Assembly: GCA_021838785.1 (NCBI GenBank)
Contig: JAKCCV010000027.1
Coordinates: 1 to 33,114, forward strand
Direction: 5' to 3'
From: Acidobacteriota bacterium
Lineage (GTDB): Bacteria; Acidobacteriota; Terriglobia; UBA7540
DNA length: 33,114 bases
Shown: positions 1-7,801 of the stretch, piece by piece
Layout of the letters: each line of letters begins with the position of its first letter
How positions within the stretch are numbered: the first letter of the stretch is position 1
Position numbers and translations under genes: made by a program
Notes under the pieces: model-generated
The model's database searches: none
What the model was told of the DNA's origin: nothing
Seen by the model: the letters and a program-made list of their open reading frames with translations, nothing else

Positions 1-27
1 AGAAGGAAGCGCCCCGTGAGGCGCGCC

Positions 28-76
28 GTGGGCGCTAACCTCAGTCGCCCTACGGGCTCCTTCGGTTAGCGCCCAC
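28..76. repeat. 13-bp perfect inverted repeat with nested hairpin
   Basis: The arms at 28-40 and 64-76 are exact reverse complements (GTGGGCGCTAACC and its complement). The loop holds a second small hairpin, GCCC-TAC-GGGC, at 47-57. It lies about 140 bp beyond the 3' end of the polysaccharide operon, but the strand leaving the operon has no U-run after it, so it is not a canonical terminator. A REP-like palindromic unit is the simplest reading. Confidence 0.6.
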
Positions 77-119
77 AGGAACTACTTACTTTGCTAAGAA
101 CAGGAACTTCTTACTTTGC
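76..119. repeat. Two-copy direct repeat, 25-bp period
   Basis: A 19-base unit at 76-94 recurs at 101-119 with one mismatch (CAGGAACTACTTACTTTGC against CAGGAACTTCTTACTTTGC). The first copy starts on the last base of the neighbouring palindrome, so the two may form one composite repeat. No gene is visible in 1-213. Confidence 0.6.
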
Positions 120-213
120 CTTGACACGGCTAAAAGGTTAAAAGCCCCTCCGAAACCTCACAGCAAGGTCCACTGGATTCGCGGTTGCGGCCAACGCCCG
201 CGGGCGCCCCTCA

Positions 214-1425
214 TCAGCCTTCCAGGACTTTTTGGTAAGCAAGCTTTAGGGACAGTTTCTCGCGGTCCCAGTTCAATTCCTGCTCGATTCGTTTTCGTCC
301 GCGTGCTCCGAGCTCACGTCTTAGGTCGGCGGAATTGAGCAGGCGAAGCATCTGTCGCGCAAAGTCCGCGGGGTCGTTAGGCCGGGCATAGAGCGCCGCA
401 TCACTTGCAGCCCGACGGCCTTCGGTCAGGTCAAACAGCACGAGGGGCCGCGCATACGCCATCGCTTCCAGCACCTTGTTCATGGTGGATTTGTCATTCA
501 TCGGATTTTGGGGATCAGGCGCGACGGAGACATCGGCCGTCGAGAGATAGGCGGCGAGATCCTCCTCGGAGACGCGTCCTGGGAATCGCACGAAGGAACG
601 GAGTTGCATTTTGTTCGCTCGTTCCCGGAGACGCTCAAGTTCTATTCCACCGCCGATCAAGGCAAACAGCACATCGCTCCGCCGACTCACCACGTCCGCG
701 ATGGCCTCCAACAAGAGGTCGAGGCCTTCCTGTGGCCCCATCACGCCGTGGTAGGTAACCAAGTAAGCGCGGCCTTCTTTGAGTTCTGCGTGCGGCTCTC
801 CAAGCCGGATGCGGGCCAGGTCCGGCGAACTCCGTACCACCCAGACCCGATCCGGCTTCATGCCGCCGCGCTCGATAGCGATCTCGCGGTAAGATTCATT
901 CGGGGCAATCGAGACGTCGGCGGCACGGAAGGTTAATCGTTCCGCCAGTCGAACCAGCCGGTAGAGCCATCCGCGCCGCCCAAACTTCGCTTCAAACAGT
1001 TCAGGGTTCAGGTCATGGTGGTCAAAGACGAAGCGCGTGCCGAAGAACTTAAAAAATGCCGCGATGAGAAAGAGGGTGTCCGGGGGATTACACGCTTGGA
1101 GGACGCGGAAGCGAGAGCGACGATAGATGCGGAGAGCCATATAAAATTCAGCCACCAGCGCCCAGGCGTATTCGAACAAGTAGCCCCGCGGGCTGGCCGC
1201 TTCCCAAAGACGATGACGGTAAATCTCGATGCCCTCGATGTTCTCTTGGCTACTCTCGAATCCGCGCCCCTTCGGGGAGATGACGGCAACTCGATATCCC
1301 GCCTCAGCGAGCGCCCGGGCCTCCTGCCAGACGCGGCGATCAAATGGGACGGGCAAATTCTCAACGATAATTAGGATGGCAGGCTGAGGGGCAGGTATCT
1401 CGGGCTGGACATTCGGCGATCCCAT
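214..1425 (-). CDS. GT4-family glycosyltransferase
   Basis: Predicted retaining glycosyltransferase of the GT-B fold, adding a sugar to a lipid-linked glycan at the inner face of the membrane. The N-terminal domain opens with IVENLPVPFDRRVWQEA (about residues 20-36), typical of GT4 enzymes. The C-terminal half has the donor-binding features: YHGVMGPQEGLDLLLEAI near 225-242 and NDKSTMNKVLEAMAYARP near 310-326, whose acidic residues fit the E-x7-E-type motif. At 403 residues it is full length. It is the last gene of a minus-strand run; only 6 bp separate it from the asparagine-synthase-like gene upstream, which indicates co-transcription. The family call is firm. Sugar donor and acceptor cannot be told from sequence. 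Confidence 0.9.
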   Translation of the reverse strand: MGSPNVQPEIPAPQPAILIIVENLPVPFDRRVWQEARALAEAGYRVAVISPKGRGFESSQENIEGIEIYRHRLWEAASPRGYLFEYAWALVAEFYMALRIYRRSRFRVLQACNPPDTLFLIAAFFKFFGTRFVFDHHDLNPELFEAKFGRRGWLYRLVRLAERLTFRAADVSIAPNESYREIAIERGGMKPDRVWVVRSSPDLARIRLGEPHAELKEGRAYLVTYHGVMGPQEGLDLLLEAIADVVSRRSDVLFALIGGGIELERLRERANKMQLRSFVRFPGRVSEEDLAAYLSTADVSVAPDPQNPMNDKSTMNKVLEAMAYARPLVLFDLTEGRRAASDAALYARPNDPADFARQMLRLLNSADLRRELGARGRKRIEQELNWDREKLSLKLAYQKVLEG

Positions 1426-1431
1426 CGGTCT

Positions 1432-3291
1432 TTATCCGTTCCGGTGTCGCAGCCACAACTCGAAGTTCACGAGCGCCCAAAGCTGCTTCTGCCGGTCACG
1501 CACGCCGTTGAAATGCTCACGGACGAAATTTTCCATATTACGGGTGTTGAAGTAGTGGCGCGACTCCGCGCCGGGGGAGAGGACCAGGTCCGCCACCATG
1601 GATTGCAGCGATTTGCGGAACCAAAGGCCCACCGGTAAGGCAAAGCCGACTTTGCGCCGCCGCAGCGTTTCAGGCGGCAAGTACGGCTTGAGCGCTTGCT
1701 TTAGCAGCCATTTGGTTTGGAATCCGCGTGTCAACCATCGCGTGGGGATACGCGCCGCCAGTTCCACCAATTGATGGTCAAGAAAAGGGACGCGCTCTTC
1801 GATTGAAGCCGCCATGGTCATCTGATCGCCGCGGGCGAGAAGATTATCCGGCAACCAGACCTTGAGGTCGGCATAGAGCATGCGTTTGAGTGGAGAGCGG
1901 TCGCGCGCCTCGCCGAGATACTGAGCAAAGACGCGAGCCGGATGCGCTGGGTCCACCTGTGCCAAAAAGTCCCGGGAGAATAACGCCTCGCGTTCTTCGC
2001 GGGTAAACGACGCGAACCATGTGGTGGAGCGCTCCGCCTCGTCGGAGATGGAAAGCGCCTCCAATGCGATCTTGACCCGCCGTTGCCGGTAGGGAAGCCA
2101 ACGGACCAGGGCCTGCGTGGCCTCTTGAGGCAACGCGGAGACGACGCCCGCCAGCCGATCAGCCACGTACTTCGGGTAACCGGCGAAGAGTTCATCACCA
2201 CCCTCCCCGGCGAGCACCACTTTAACGTCATGCGCGGCGCGCTTGGACATCAGATAAAGCGCCATGTCGGTGGGCTCGGCGAGCGGCTCATCGCGAAAAG
2301 CTACCAGGCGCTCCAGATGTTCGGCGAGATCGCTCGCGCGCACGATGATTTCCACATGATCGGTGGCGAAGCGCCGGGCCACCCGCGCCGCGTGGGGCAA
2401 TTCGCTCTTTTCGGTTTCCTCAAACCCCACCGCAAAGGTCCGCAACGGCCTGACGTGCAGTTCCGCCATCAACGCCACAATCGCGCTTGAATCCACGCCA
2501 CCGCTCAAATAAACGCCGAGCGGCACATCCGCCATCAAGCGCAGCCGGACGGATTCGCGCAGGAGACTGAAGAGCTGCTCGGCGTATTCTTCCGCTGTAC
2601 GGGAGTTGCCGTCCTCGGGTGGAAGAGTCCAATAGCATTCCGTTTTGACGCCGTGCGCGTCGGCAACCAACACGTGAGCGGGAAGAAGCTTCTCAACGCC
2701 GCGATAGAGGGTGCTCGGAGCGGGAACGTATCGAAACCCAAAGAAATCGTACACCGCCTGGGGATCAATGTCGGTTGGCGAAGGGGAAAGTTCCCGCAGC
2801 GCCCTCAGCTCGGAGGCAAACGTGATGCGTCCGGGCTCGGGCCGATAAAAGAGCGGCTTGATGCCAAGCCGATCGCGTGCCAACAGAAGCCGTCGTTCGC
2901 GCCGGTCCCACAGCCCGAAGGCAAACATGCCCCGCAAGCGCTCAACGGCGGCCTGGCCATATTCCTCATAAAGGTGCACGACGACTTCCGTGTCGGTTCC
3001 TGTCCGCAGGCAATGACCCCGAGCAAGGAGTTCCGCCCGCAACTCGCGATAATTGTAGATTTCGCCATTGAAGGTAATCCAGACAGTCTCATCTTCGTTG
3101 GCAAGCGGTTGATGTCCCCCTCCCAGATCAATAATGCTCAATCGGCGATTTCCCAGGCCGACGGGGCCATCGAAATAAAAACCTTCATCATCCGGGCCGC
3201 GGTGAACCATGGCGCGAGCTGAGCGCTCGATCGCCGCGCGATCCGCCGGCGTGCCTGCTCCGTAATTAAAGATGCCGCAAATGCCGCACAT
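1432..3291 (-). CDS. asnB: Asparagine synthase (glutamine-hydrolysing), AsnB-type
   Basis: Two-domain glutamine amidotransferase. The protein starts MCGICGIFNYG, so Cys2 becomes the N-terminal nucleophile of a class-II glutaminase. RGPDDEG (31-37) and NGEIYNY (75-81) are further glutaminase-site motifs. The ATP-pyrophosphatase motif SGGVDSS is at 263-269. Length (619 residues) is normal and both active sites look intact. The reaction is ATP-dependent transfer of glutamine ammonia to a carboxylate, classically aspartate. It sits between a methyltransferase gene (12 bp away) and a glycosyltransferase gene (6 bp). AsnB paralogues in such clusters are often thought to amidate a sugar acid or related precursor, so the true substrate may not be aspartate; that is inference. 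Confidence 0.93.
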   Translation of the reverse strand: MCGICGIFNYGAGTPADRAAIERSARAMVHRGPDDEGFYFDGPVGLGNRRLSIIDLGGGHQPLANEDETVWITFNGEIYNYRELRAELLARGHCLRTGTDTEVVVHLYEEYGQAAVERLRGMFAFGLWDRRERRLLLARDRLGIKPLFYRPEPGRITFASELRALRELSPSPTDIDPQAVYDFFGFRYVPAPSTLYRGVEKLLPAHVLVADAHGVKTECYWTLPPEDGNSRTAEEYAEQLFSLLRESVRLRLMADVPLGVYLSGGVDSSAIVALMAELHVRPLRTFAVGFEETEKSELPHAARVARRFATDHVEIIVRASDLAEHLERLVAFRDEPLAEPTDMALYLMSKRAAHDVKVVLAGEGGDELFAGYPKYVADRLAGVVSALPQEATQALVRWLPYRQRRVKIALEALSISDEAERSTTWFASFTREEREALFSRDFLAQVDPAHPARVFAQYLGEARDRSPLKRMLYADLKVWLPDNLLARGDQMTMAASIEERVPFLDHQLVELAARIPTRWLTRGFQTKWLLKQALKPYLPPETLRRRKVGFALPVGLWFRKSLQSMVADLVLSPGAESRHYFNTRNMENFVREHFNGVRDRQKQLWALVNFELWLRHRNG

Positions 3292-3303
3292 AATCCAAGC
3301 CGG

Positions 3304-3969
3304 TTAATGGGCGCCGGCGACCCGCGAAGCATCTACCGAAAAAGCCACCAACGTCTCCGGCCAGAACGTCACGCGCACCCCAACAACACGGCTGCCTGGA
3401 AAGAGGGCGCGCATCTTGCGGGCCGAAAGAAGAGCGAGATGGGACACCTTGCCTTTCGGAATGTGGGTTCCAAGCCAGCGATTGTAACAGCGCTGGAGTT
3501 CACGCGGCATAAACTGAATGAAAGGCAAATGGTAATGGGTTTCAAACGGGAACCAATAATTTGGGGTTGTAACGAACCAGCTTCGCCCAACTCGCATAAT
3601 CTCTTGTGCAAAGCGTTGCTGCTGGTCGCCGGCGGGAAGGTGCTCAATGACGGCGTTGGAAAACACCAGATCAAATGACTTGTCAGGAAACGGCAAGGCG
3701 CACCCATCAAAAATCACATACTTCGCCTGCGGGTAGAGCCTTCGGGCGGTGAAAATCTCTACTCGTTCAATTCCTCCCGCCACCACCTGGCTGGGATAGG
3801 GGTAGTAGTCCTGAAAGGTGTAGGCCGTGAACGTGGTGCCGCTGGCTCCGATGTCCAGCACGCGGTCTTCCGGTCGAGGCCGAAAGACCTGGTTGAGCAA
3901 CTCAAATTTCCTTTGCCTCGACGCCCGGCTCAAGTGACGCAAGATTTGGCGGTAGAACGACAAACCCAT
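3304..3969 (-). CDS. Class I SAM-dependent methyltransferase
   Basis: A 221-residue Rossmann-fold methyltransferase of the Methyltransf_11 type. The SAM-binding motif I is VLDIGASGTT at residues 37-46. FDLVFSNAVIEHLP forms the post-motif region typical of this family, and FVTTPNYWFPFETHYHLPF follows. The N-terminal 35 residues are basic. Its start codon overlaps the stop of the upstream methyltransferase gene by one base, so translation is probably coupled. By context it methylates a sugar, lipid carrier or glycan end, but no acceptor-specific motif is recognisable. Confidence 0.88.
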   Translation of the reverse strand: MGLSFYRQILRHLSRASRQRKFELLNQVFRPRPEDRVLDIGASGTTFTAYTFQDYYPYPSQVVAGGIERVEIFTARRLYPQAKYVIFDGCALPFPDKSFDLVFSNAVIEHLPAGDQQQRFAQEIMRVGRSWFVTTPNYWFPFETHYHLPFIQFMPRELQRCYNRWLGTHIPKGKVSHLALLSARKMRALFPGSRVVGVRVTFWPETLVAFSVDASRVAGAH

Positions 3970-4790
3970 TACCTCTTATCTCCTTCGGTTGCAAGCTGGG
4001 CCTCCGAGGATGGCTTGATCCCAAGGGCAAAAAATGCCGGCGAAAAAGCACGGCTGTGAGGCCGCCAAGGCATCAAACGGAAGAGCAAGGATGCGCCGGC
4101 GCTGGCCGAGCGTAGCAGCCAGTAAACGCTCGCCCGCTGCCAAGCCGGCCCGCCGTAGGTTCCGCTCCATTGCTGGTTGCGTCCGACGTGGAGGAAAAAT
4201 GAGCCGAGATATCCGGAACGCACCCCTTCCAAGCCGAGTTGCTGGAAAATTCGGACCAAATCTGCCGGACCAAACACCACATGCCGGGACCACAGGCGCG
4301 GCGCGTACCGGCGATGGATCTTCCCCTGGACGCCCTGAAGATTAGGAACCGTCACCAGCAACCGCCCGCCCGGTTTGACCAACCGAAGATGCGCTGCGAG
4401 GACCCTTTGTAAATCCTCAAAATGCTCAATCACACCGGCCGAATAGACCACGTCAAAGGCGCCGTCCGCGAGCGAGGAGTGCAAGAAGTCCTCGCACACG
4501 ACATCGCCGCGAACTCCTTGCAGGCGGAAATTCTCCTTCAGCAAGTGGCACCCGCGAAGTGAAAAGTCCGACCCAACCGCGGGGTTGCCAAATTTCCGCG
4601 CCACATAGGGAAGGAGCCTTGATCCGCCGCCGCCAAGCTCGATGATTCTCGCGGTCGCGCCCCCCGCAGCTCGGGCAAGCCATTGGACGCTTTCGTAATC
4701 TTGGTCTCGGTAGAGCCAGCGCAGCCGCATCGGGCGTTGTGCGCTCCAACACTGTGCATCCCAAAAGGCAGCGTCGGTCAATGCCTTCAT
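3969..4790 (-). CDS. Class I SAM-dependent methyltransferase (second copy)
   Basis: A 273-residue SAM methyltransferase. Motif I is IIELGGGGSR (49-58); FDVVYSAGVIEHFEDL (112-127) and VKPGGRLLVTVPN (138-150) complete the fold. The last 60 residues are rich in hydrophobic and aromatic residues and may lie against the membrane. It is clearly different in sequence from the following methyltransferase, so this is not a recent duplication. Its start overlaps the stop of the flippase gene by 4 bp, and its stop overlaps the next start by 1 bp, the marks of a tight operon. The acceptor is unknown; a glycan or lipid-linked intermediate is likely from context. Confidence 0.88.
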   Translation of the reverse strand: MKALTDAAFWDAQCWSAQRPMRLRWLYRDQDYESVQWLARAAGGATARIIELGGGGSRLLPYVARKFGNPAVGSDFSLRGCHLLKENFRLQGVRGDVVCEDFLHSSLADGAFDVVYSAGVIEHFEDLQRVLAAHLRLVKPGGRLLVTVPNLQGVQGKIHRRYAPRLWSRHVVFGPADLVRIFQQLGLEGVRSGYLGSFFLHVGRNQQWSGTYGGPAWQRASVYWLLRSASAGASLLFRLMPWRPHSRAFSPAFFALGIKPSSEAQLATEGDKR

Positions 4791-6340
4791 GGTGTCTCAA
4801 TCCGCTGCCAAAGCGAGATTAGCTGAGAGGGTTTGACCACTCGCAGCACCCACAGAACGGCAAAAAACACCGCCAGCCCCATTCCGCACGCCTCGCAGAG
4901 GAAGAGAAAATTGGTGATGCCCGTGGTGGGGGATGGAGCTTCAAGAGCGACGGCCCAAACCGTCAAGGCCGCCATGCTGGCGGCGGTCGTCACCTTCAGA
5001 AGATAGGAGGCCAGAATTTTGTCGAAACTTTGGCGAAGGTCGCCCACGTTCTGCGCATAGGCCGTTCCGGCGGTCACAACGAGGCTTGTCAACAAAGCCA
5101 GCGGGATGCCGGCAGCCTGCCAATGGAACACACCCACATAGAGCAAATCCAGCGCGACATTGATTCCGTATTGCAGCATCGCTAAGCGCATGAAGGCGGC
5201 GGCTTGATTGCGGGCAAAGAGATAAAAATTGAGCACTCGAAGTGCGGCATAAAGGGCCATGCTGAGGGAATAACAGAAAAATACGCGCGCCATCAGCGAG
5301 GCCGCTTGGGCCGTGAAGTTGCCGCGCTCAAAGATCAGGCGAATGATGTCTCGCGGCAGCAACAAGCAGAAGACCATCGCGGGGAAAACGGTGAGCGCGC
5401 CGATTTCGACGACGTTGCGAAGCGCGCGTCGCACCTGTTCAGCCTCGTGGCGCGCATAAGCGCGCGCCAGGGTGGGCAGCGCCGCGGTTCCCAGACTCCC
5501 TGCCAGCACCTCCACTAGCGTGGACATTATCTTCATGCCGTAGGCCAGGGCCGTGAGCGTTCCGGGAGGGAGAAAAGAAGCGATGATGCGTTCGACCACC
5601 ACCAAACCTTGCCATCCCAACGCGGTTGTAAGTTGGGCAGCTCCCGCTCCGCGCAAGTTTCGAAACGGCTCGCCTGAACCGGCCAACGTCAAGGAGTAAC
5701 GAACGGGAAACAACCAAAGAAGCTGCACCAGAAGGATGGTCAATTGCACGCCATAACCGGCCAGATAGCCGAAAACGATACTGTAAAATCCTAGACGGCG
5801 AAAGGTGAGGAGAATGCTGGCAATGACGGTGATATTGCGAAAGAAATTGCCTGAAGCCGGCACCGCGAAGCGGTGTTGACTCAGGAGAAAGGACCGGATA
5901 GCTTCGGTCAGTCCCGCCGGCACGACCATTAGAAATAGCCAGCGGCAAAGCTCGGTGGCGAGCACCGTTTCCGACCGCGTGAAGCCGGGCGCGAGTCCAC
6001 GGATCAGCCACGGCGCCGCAAGAGCTCCTAAACCTGCAATACTTGCCATGCCCAGGAAAAGAGCGTTCGCGGCGTAACTGAACCCATGCCAAAGATCGGC
6101 GGCGCTCCGATGCAAATCCAAAGAGGAAAAGAAGGGCACCAACGAGAATTGTCCCGTTGCCTTGAGGAGGTTCGTCAGAATGTAAGGGAGGGTAAAGGCG
6201 ACATAGAACGTGTCTGAGCTCTTCGACAAGCCAAGCCGGGACGCGATGCTGATTTCAACCAGGATGCCGGTGAGACTTCCCAAAAAGGAAAGGACTCCCA
6301 CCACCATGGAACTGCGAAACATCTGTCGTTTGCCTTGCAT
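4787..6340 (-). CDS. MurJ/Wzx-like lipid-linked oligosaccharide flippase
   Basis: A 517-residue integral membrane protein of the MOP exporter superfamily, with roughly 12-14 hydrophobic segments spread over its whole length. The N-terminus (VVGVLSFLGSLTGILVEISI, then SRLGLSKSSDTFYVAFTLPY) matches the MurJ/MVF pattern. Such proteins flip undecaprenyl-linked oligosaccharides or lipid II to the outer face. Placed between an O-antigen-ligase-like gene and two methyltransferases, it is more likely a Wzx-type exporter for this cluster than the housekeeping MurJ, but sequence alone does not separate them. The ATG at 6340 has only a weak ribosome-binding site. The gene begins 33 bp after the ligase gene ends. 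Confidence 0.85.
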   Translation of the reverse strand: MQGKRQMFRSSMVVGVLSFLGSLTGILVEISIASRLGLSKSSDTFYVAFTLPYILTNLLKATGQFSLVPFFSSLDLHRSAADLWHGFSYAANALFLGMASIAGLGALAAPWLIRGLAPGFTRSETVLATELCRWLFLMVVPAGLTEAIRSFLLSQHRFAVPASGNFFRNITVIASILLTFRRLGFYSIVFGYLAGYGVQLTILLVQLLWLFPVRYSLTLAGSGEPFRNLRGAGAAQLTTALGWQGLVVVERIIASFLPPGTLTALAYGMKIMSTLVEVLAGSLGTAALPTLARAYARHEAEQVRRALRNVVEIGALTVFPAMVFCLLLPRDIIRLIFERGNFTAQAASLMARVFFCYSLSMALYAALRVLNFYLFARNQAAAFMRLAMLQYGINVALDLLYVGVFHWQAAGIPLALLTSLVVTAGTAYAQNVGDLRQSFDKILASYLLKVTTAASMAALTVWAVALEAPSPTTGITNFLFLCEACGMGLAVFFAVLWVLRVVKPSQLISLWQRIETP

Positions 6341-6373
6341 GGGAAGGCATCCCGAGCTGGAAAAGGGAAGTTT

Positions 6374-7639
6374 TCAACTCGAAGCGGTCGCCAAACCGCC
6401 GCCACGGCGTCTTTCGATAGACTCCACGATGAACGGCGTGGCCGCCACAAGAAGATAGAGCATGAGCACGGGTGAGGTTCCGAAGTTGAATTCGAACGCC
6501 CCTTCGGTCATGAGCGCCAGCCACCCTGCCATCGCGCCGTCAATCATCCATCTTCCCGAGGAGCAGGATTTCCGAGCTTGCAGGGTTTTCCGCGCAATCG
6601 CAATCATGAGCCAAAGCCAAAGGGCGAGGCAAGGAAGGCCCCGCTCGGCGGCGAACTGCACGTAGTCGCTATGCAGGTGGCCGTGATAGCCGCGATCCGG
6701 CATTTTGCCGGGAGGCAAATAGAGGTCATAGACTTCGGGGATGGTATTCGGCCCGACACCCAATAAAGGATGCTTCTTCATCATTCGCAACCCTACCCCC
6801 CACATCTCAAAGCGCATGGCGATGGAGGCGTCGCGGCTCGGATGCAGCACCGAGGTCACGCGATCCTGAGCAACTTTGGGCAGCAGCCCGTAGCCGATCA
6901 GCATGAGAATCGGGATTCCCCAGAGCACCCGCGGCTTCCACCGCGCCAGAAGATAGACGGCACCAACAAAGCAGCCCAGCCACACACCCCGCGTCATATT
7001 CAAAATGATGGCCACTCCAACGACCGCCGCAATCCACCACCAGATGCGGCCTCGATGCTTCTCAAAAAGCAGGAAGGCGATGAGCATCGTCATCACCAGC
7101 ATTTGCTGCCCGGCAAAGTTCATCCAATCACCCATGAAGCCCGTCATCCGCGTGTACGTCATGAATTGATAAATGTGATGCGGATGCTCCACCTTCACCT
7201 GTCGGTACTGCATGAAAAACTGGGCAATCCCAAGCAAACTCGCTACCGCTCCCTCCACGAACAGAGCTCGATAAAGCCATTCCAAGTGGCGTAGGCTCCG
7301 CACCAGGCTCACGGCAAAGAGCAATATCAGAAACAAGACAAGCTTCCGCACGGCAAACCACCCCACTCGGGGGTCACTCGAGCCCAGGACAGAAAGCACA
7401 GTCCAGCCGCAGAACAGCACGACGGGCCACCCCAAAGGAGGGAAACGCAGGGGATCGCGGTGCCGTATCCAGCCCGCCGCGTAAACCAGGCCAGCCGCAG
7501 CCAGAAAAGTTTGTGACGCTGCGATGGAAATCAGGTAAGAAAGGACCGACAGCGTAAAGAAAACCGAAGCCCACCACGCGAAGGTCTCGCGCGGCAGTTC
7601 CAGCCCCAGAGATTCGATGGATTTTCGCAGGCGCTTCAC
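6374..7639 (-). CDS. O-antigen ligase/polymerase family (Wzy/WaaL-like) membrane protein
   Basis: A 421-residue polytopic membrane protein with about ten hydrophobic segments and one large extracytoplasmic loop at roughly residues 265-345. That loop contains HPLLGVGPNTIPEVYDLY and, further on, HGHLHSDYVQFAAERGLP, the His-rich pattern of the O-antigen ligase (PF04932-type) family. These enzymes polymerise or transfer undecaprenyl-linked glycans on the periplasmic side. It is the first gene of the minus-strand polysaccharide run and starts with GTG at 7639 behind a weak ribosome-binding site. The 162 bp upstream, before the Lon gene, should hold the operon promoter, but I could not recognise a consensus. 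Polymerase versus ligase cannot be decided. Confidence 0.85.
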   Translation of the reverse strand: MKRLRKSIESLGLELPRETFAWWASVFFTLSVLSYLISIAASQTFLAAAGLVYAAGWIRHRDPLRFPPLGWPVVLFCGWTVLSVLGSSDPRVGWFAVRKLVLFLILLFAVSLVRSLRHLEWLYRALFVEGAVASLLGIAQFFMQYRQVKVEHPHHIYQFMTYTRMTGFMGDWMNFAGQQMLVMTMLIAFLLFEKHRGRIWWWIAAVVGVAIILNMTRGVWLGCFVGAVYLLARWKPRVLWGIPILMLIGYGLLPKVAQDRVTSVLHPSRDASIAMRFEMWGVGLRMMKKHPLLGVGPNTIPEVYDLYLPPGKMPDRGYHGHLHSDYVQFAAERGLPCLALWLWLMIAIARKTLQARKSCSSGRWMIDGAMAGWLALMTEGAFEFNFGTSPVLMLYLLVAATPFIVESIERRRGGGLATASS

Positions 7640-7801
7640 GCGGAGACTTAGAATTTAAGCAAGCGAAGGAGGAAATGCAAGCAGAAGCGTGTTAGCTCAC
7701 CCACCTCATCCTCGATTTATGTCGCGTTGCGCCGTCGGCCGAGAGTGAGAGGATGACGCGAGGCTCTCTTGCCAGGCGGCTGCGCCACAGCCCAATACCG
7801 C

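Noticed and set aside
121-126. TTGACA hexamer on the plus strand
   Set aside because: No -10 element occurs at 15-19 bp and no plus-strand gene follows.
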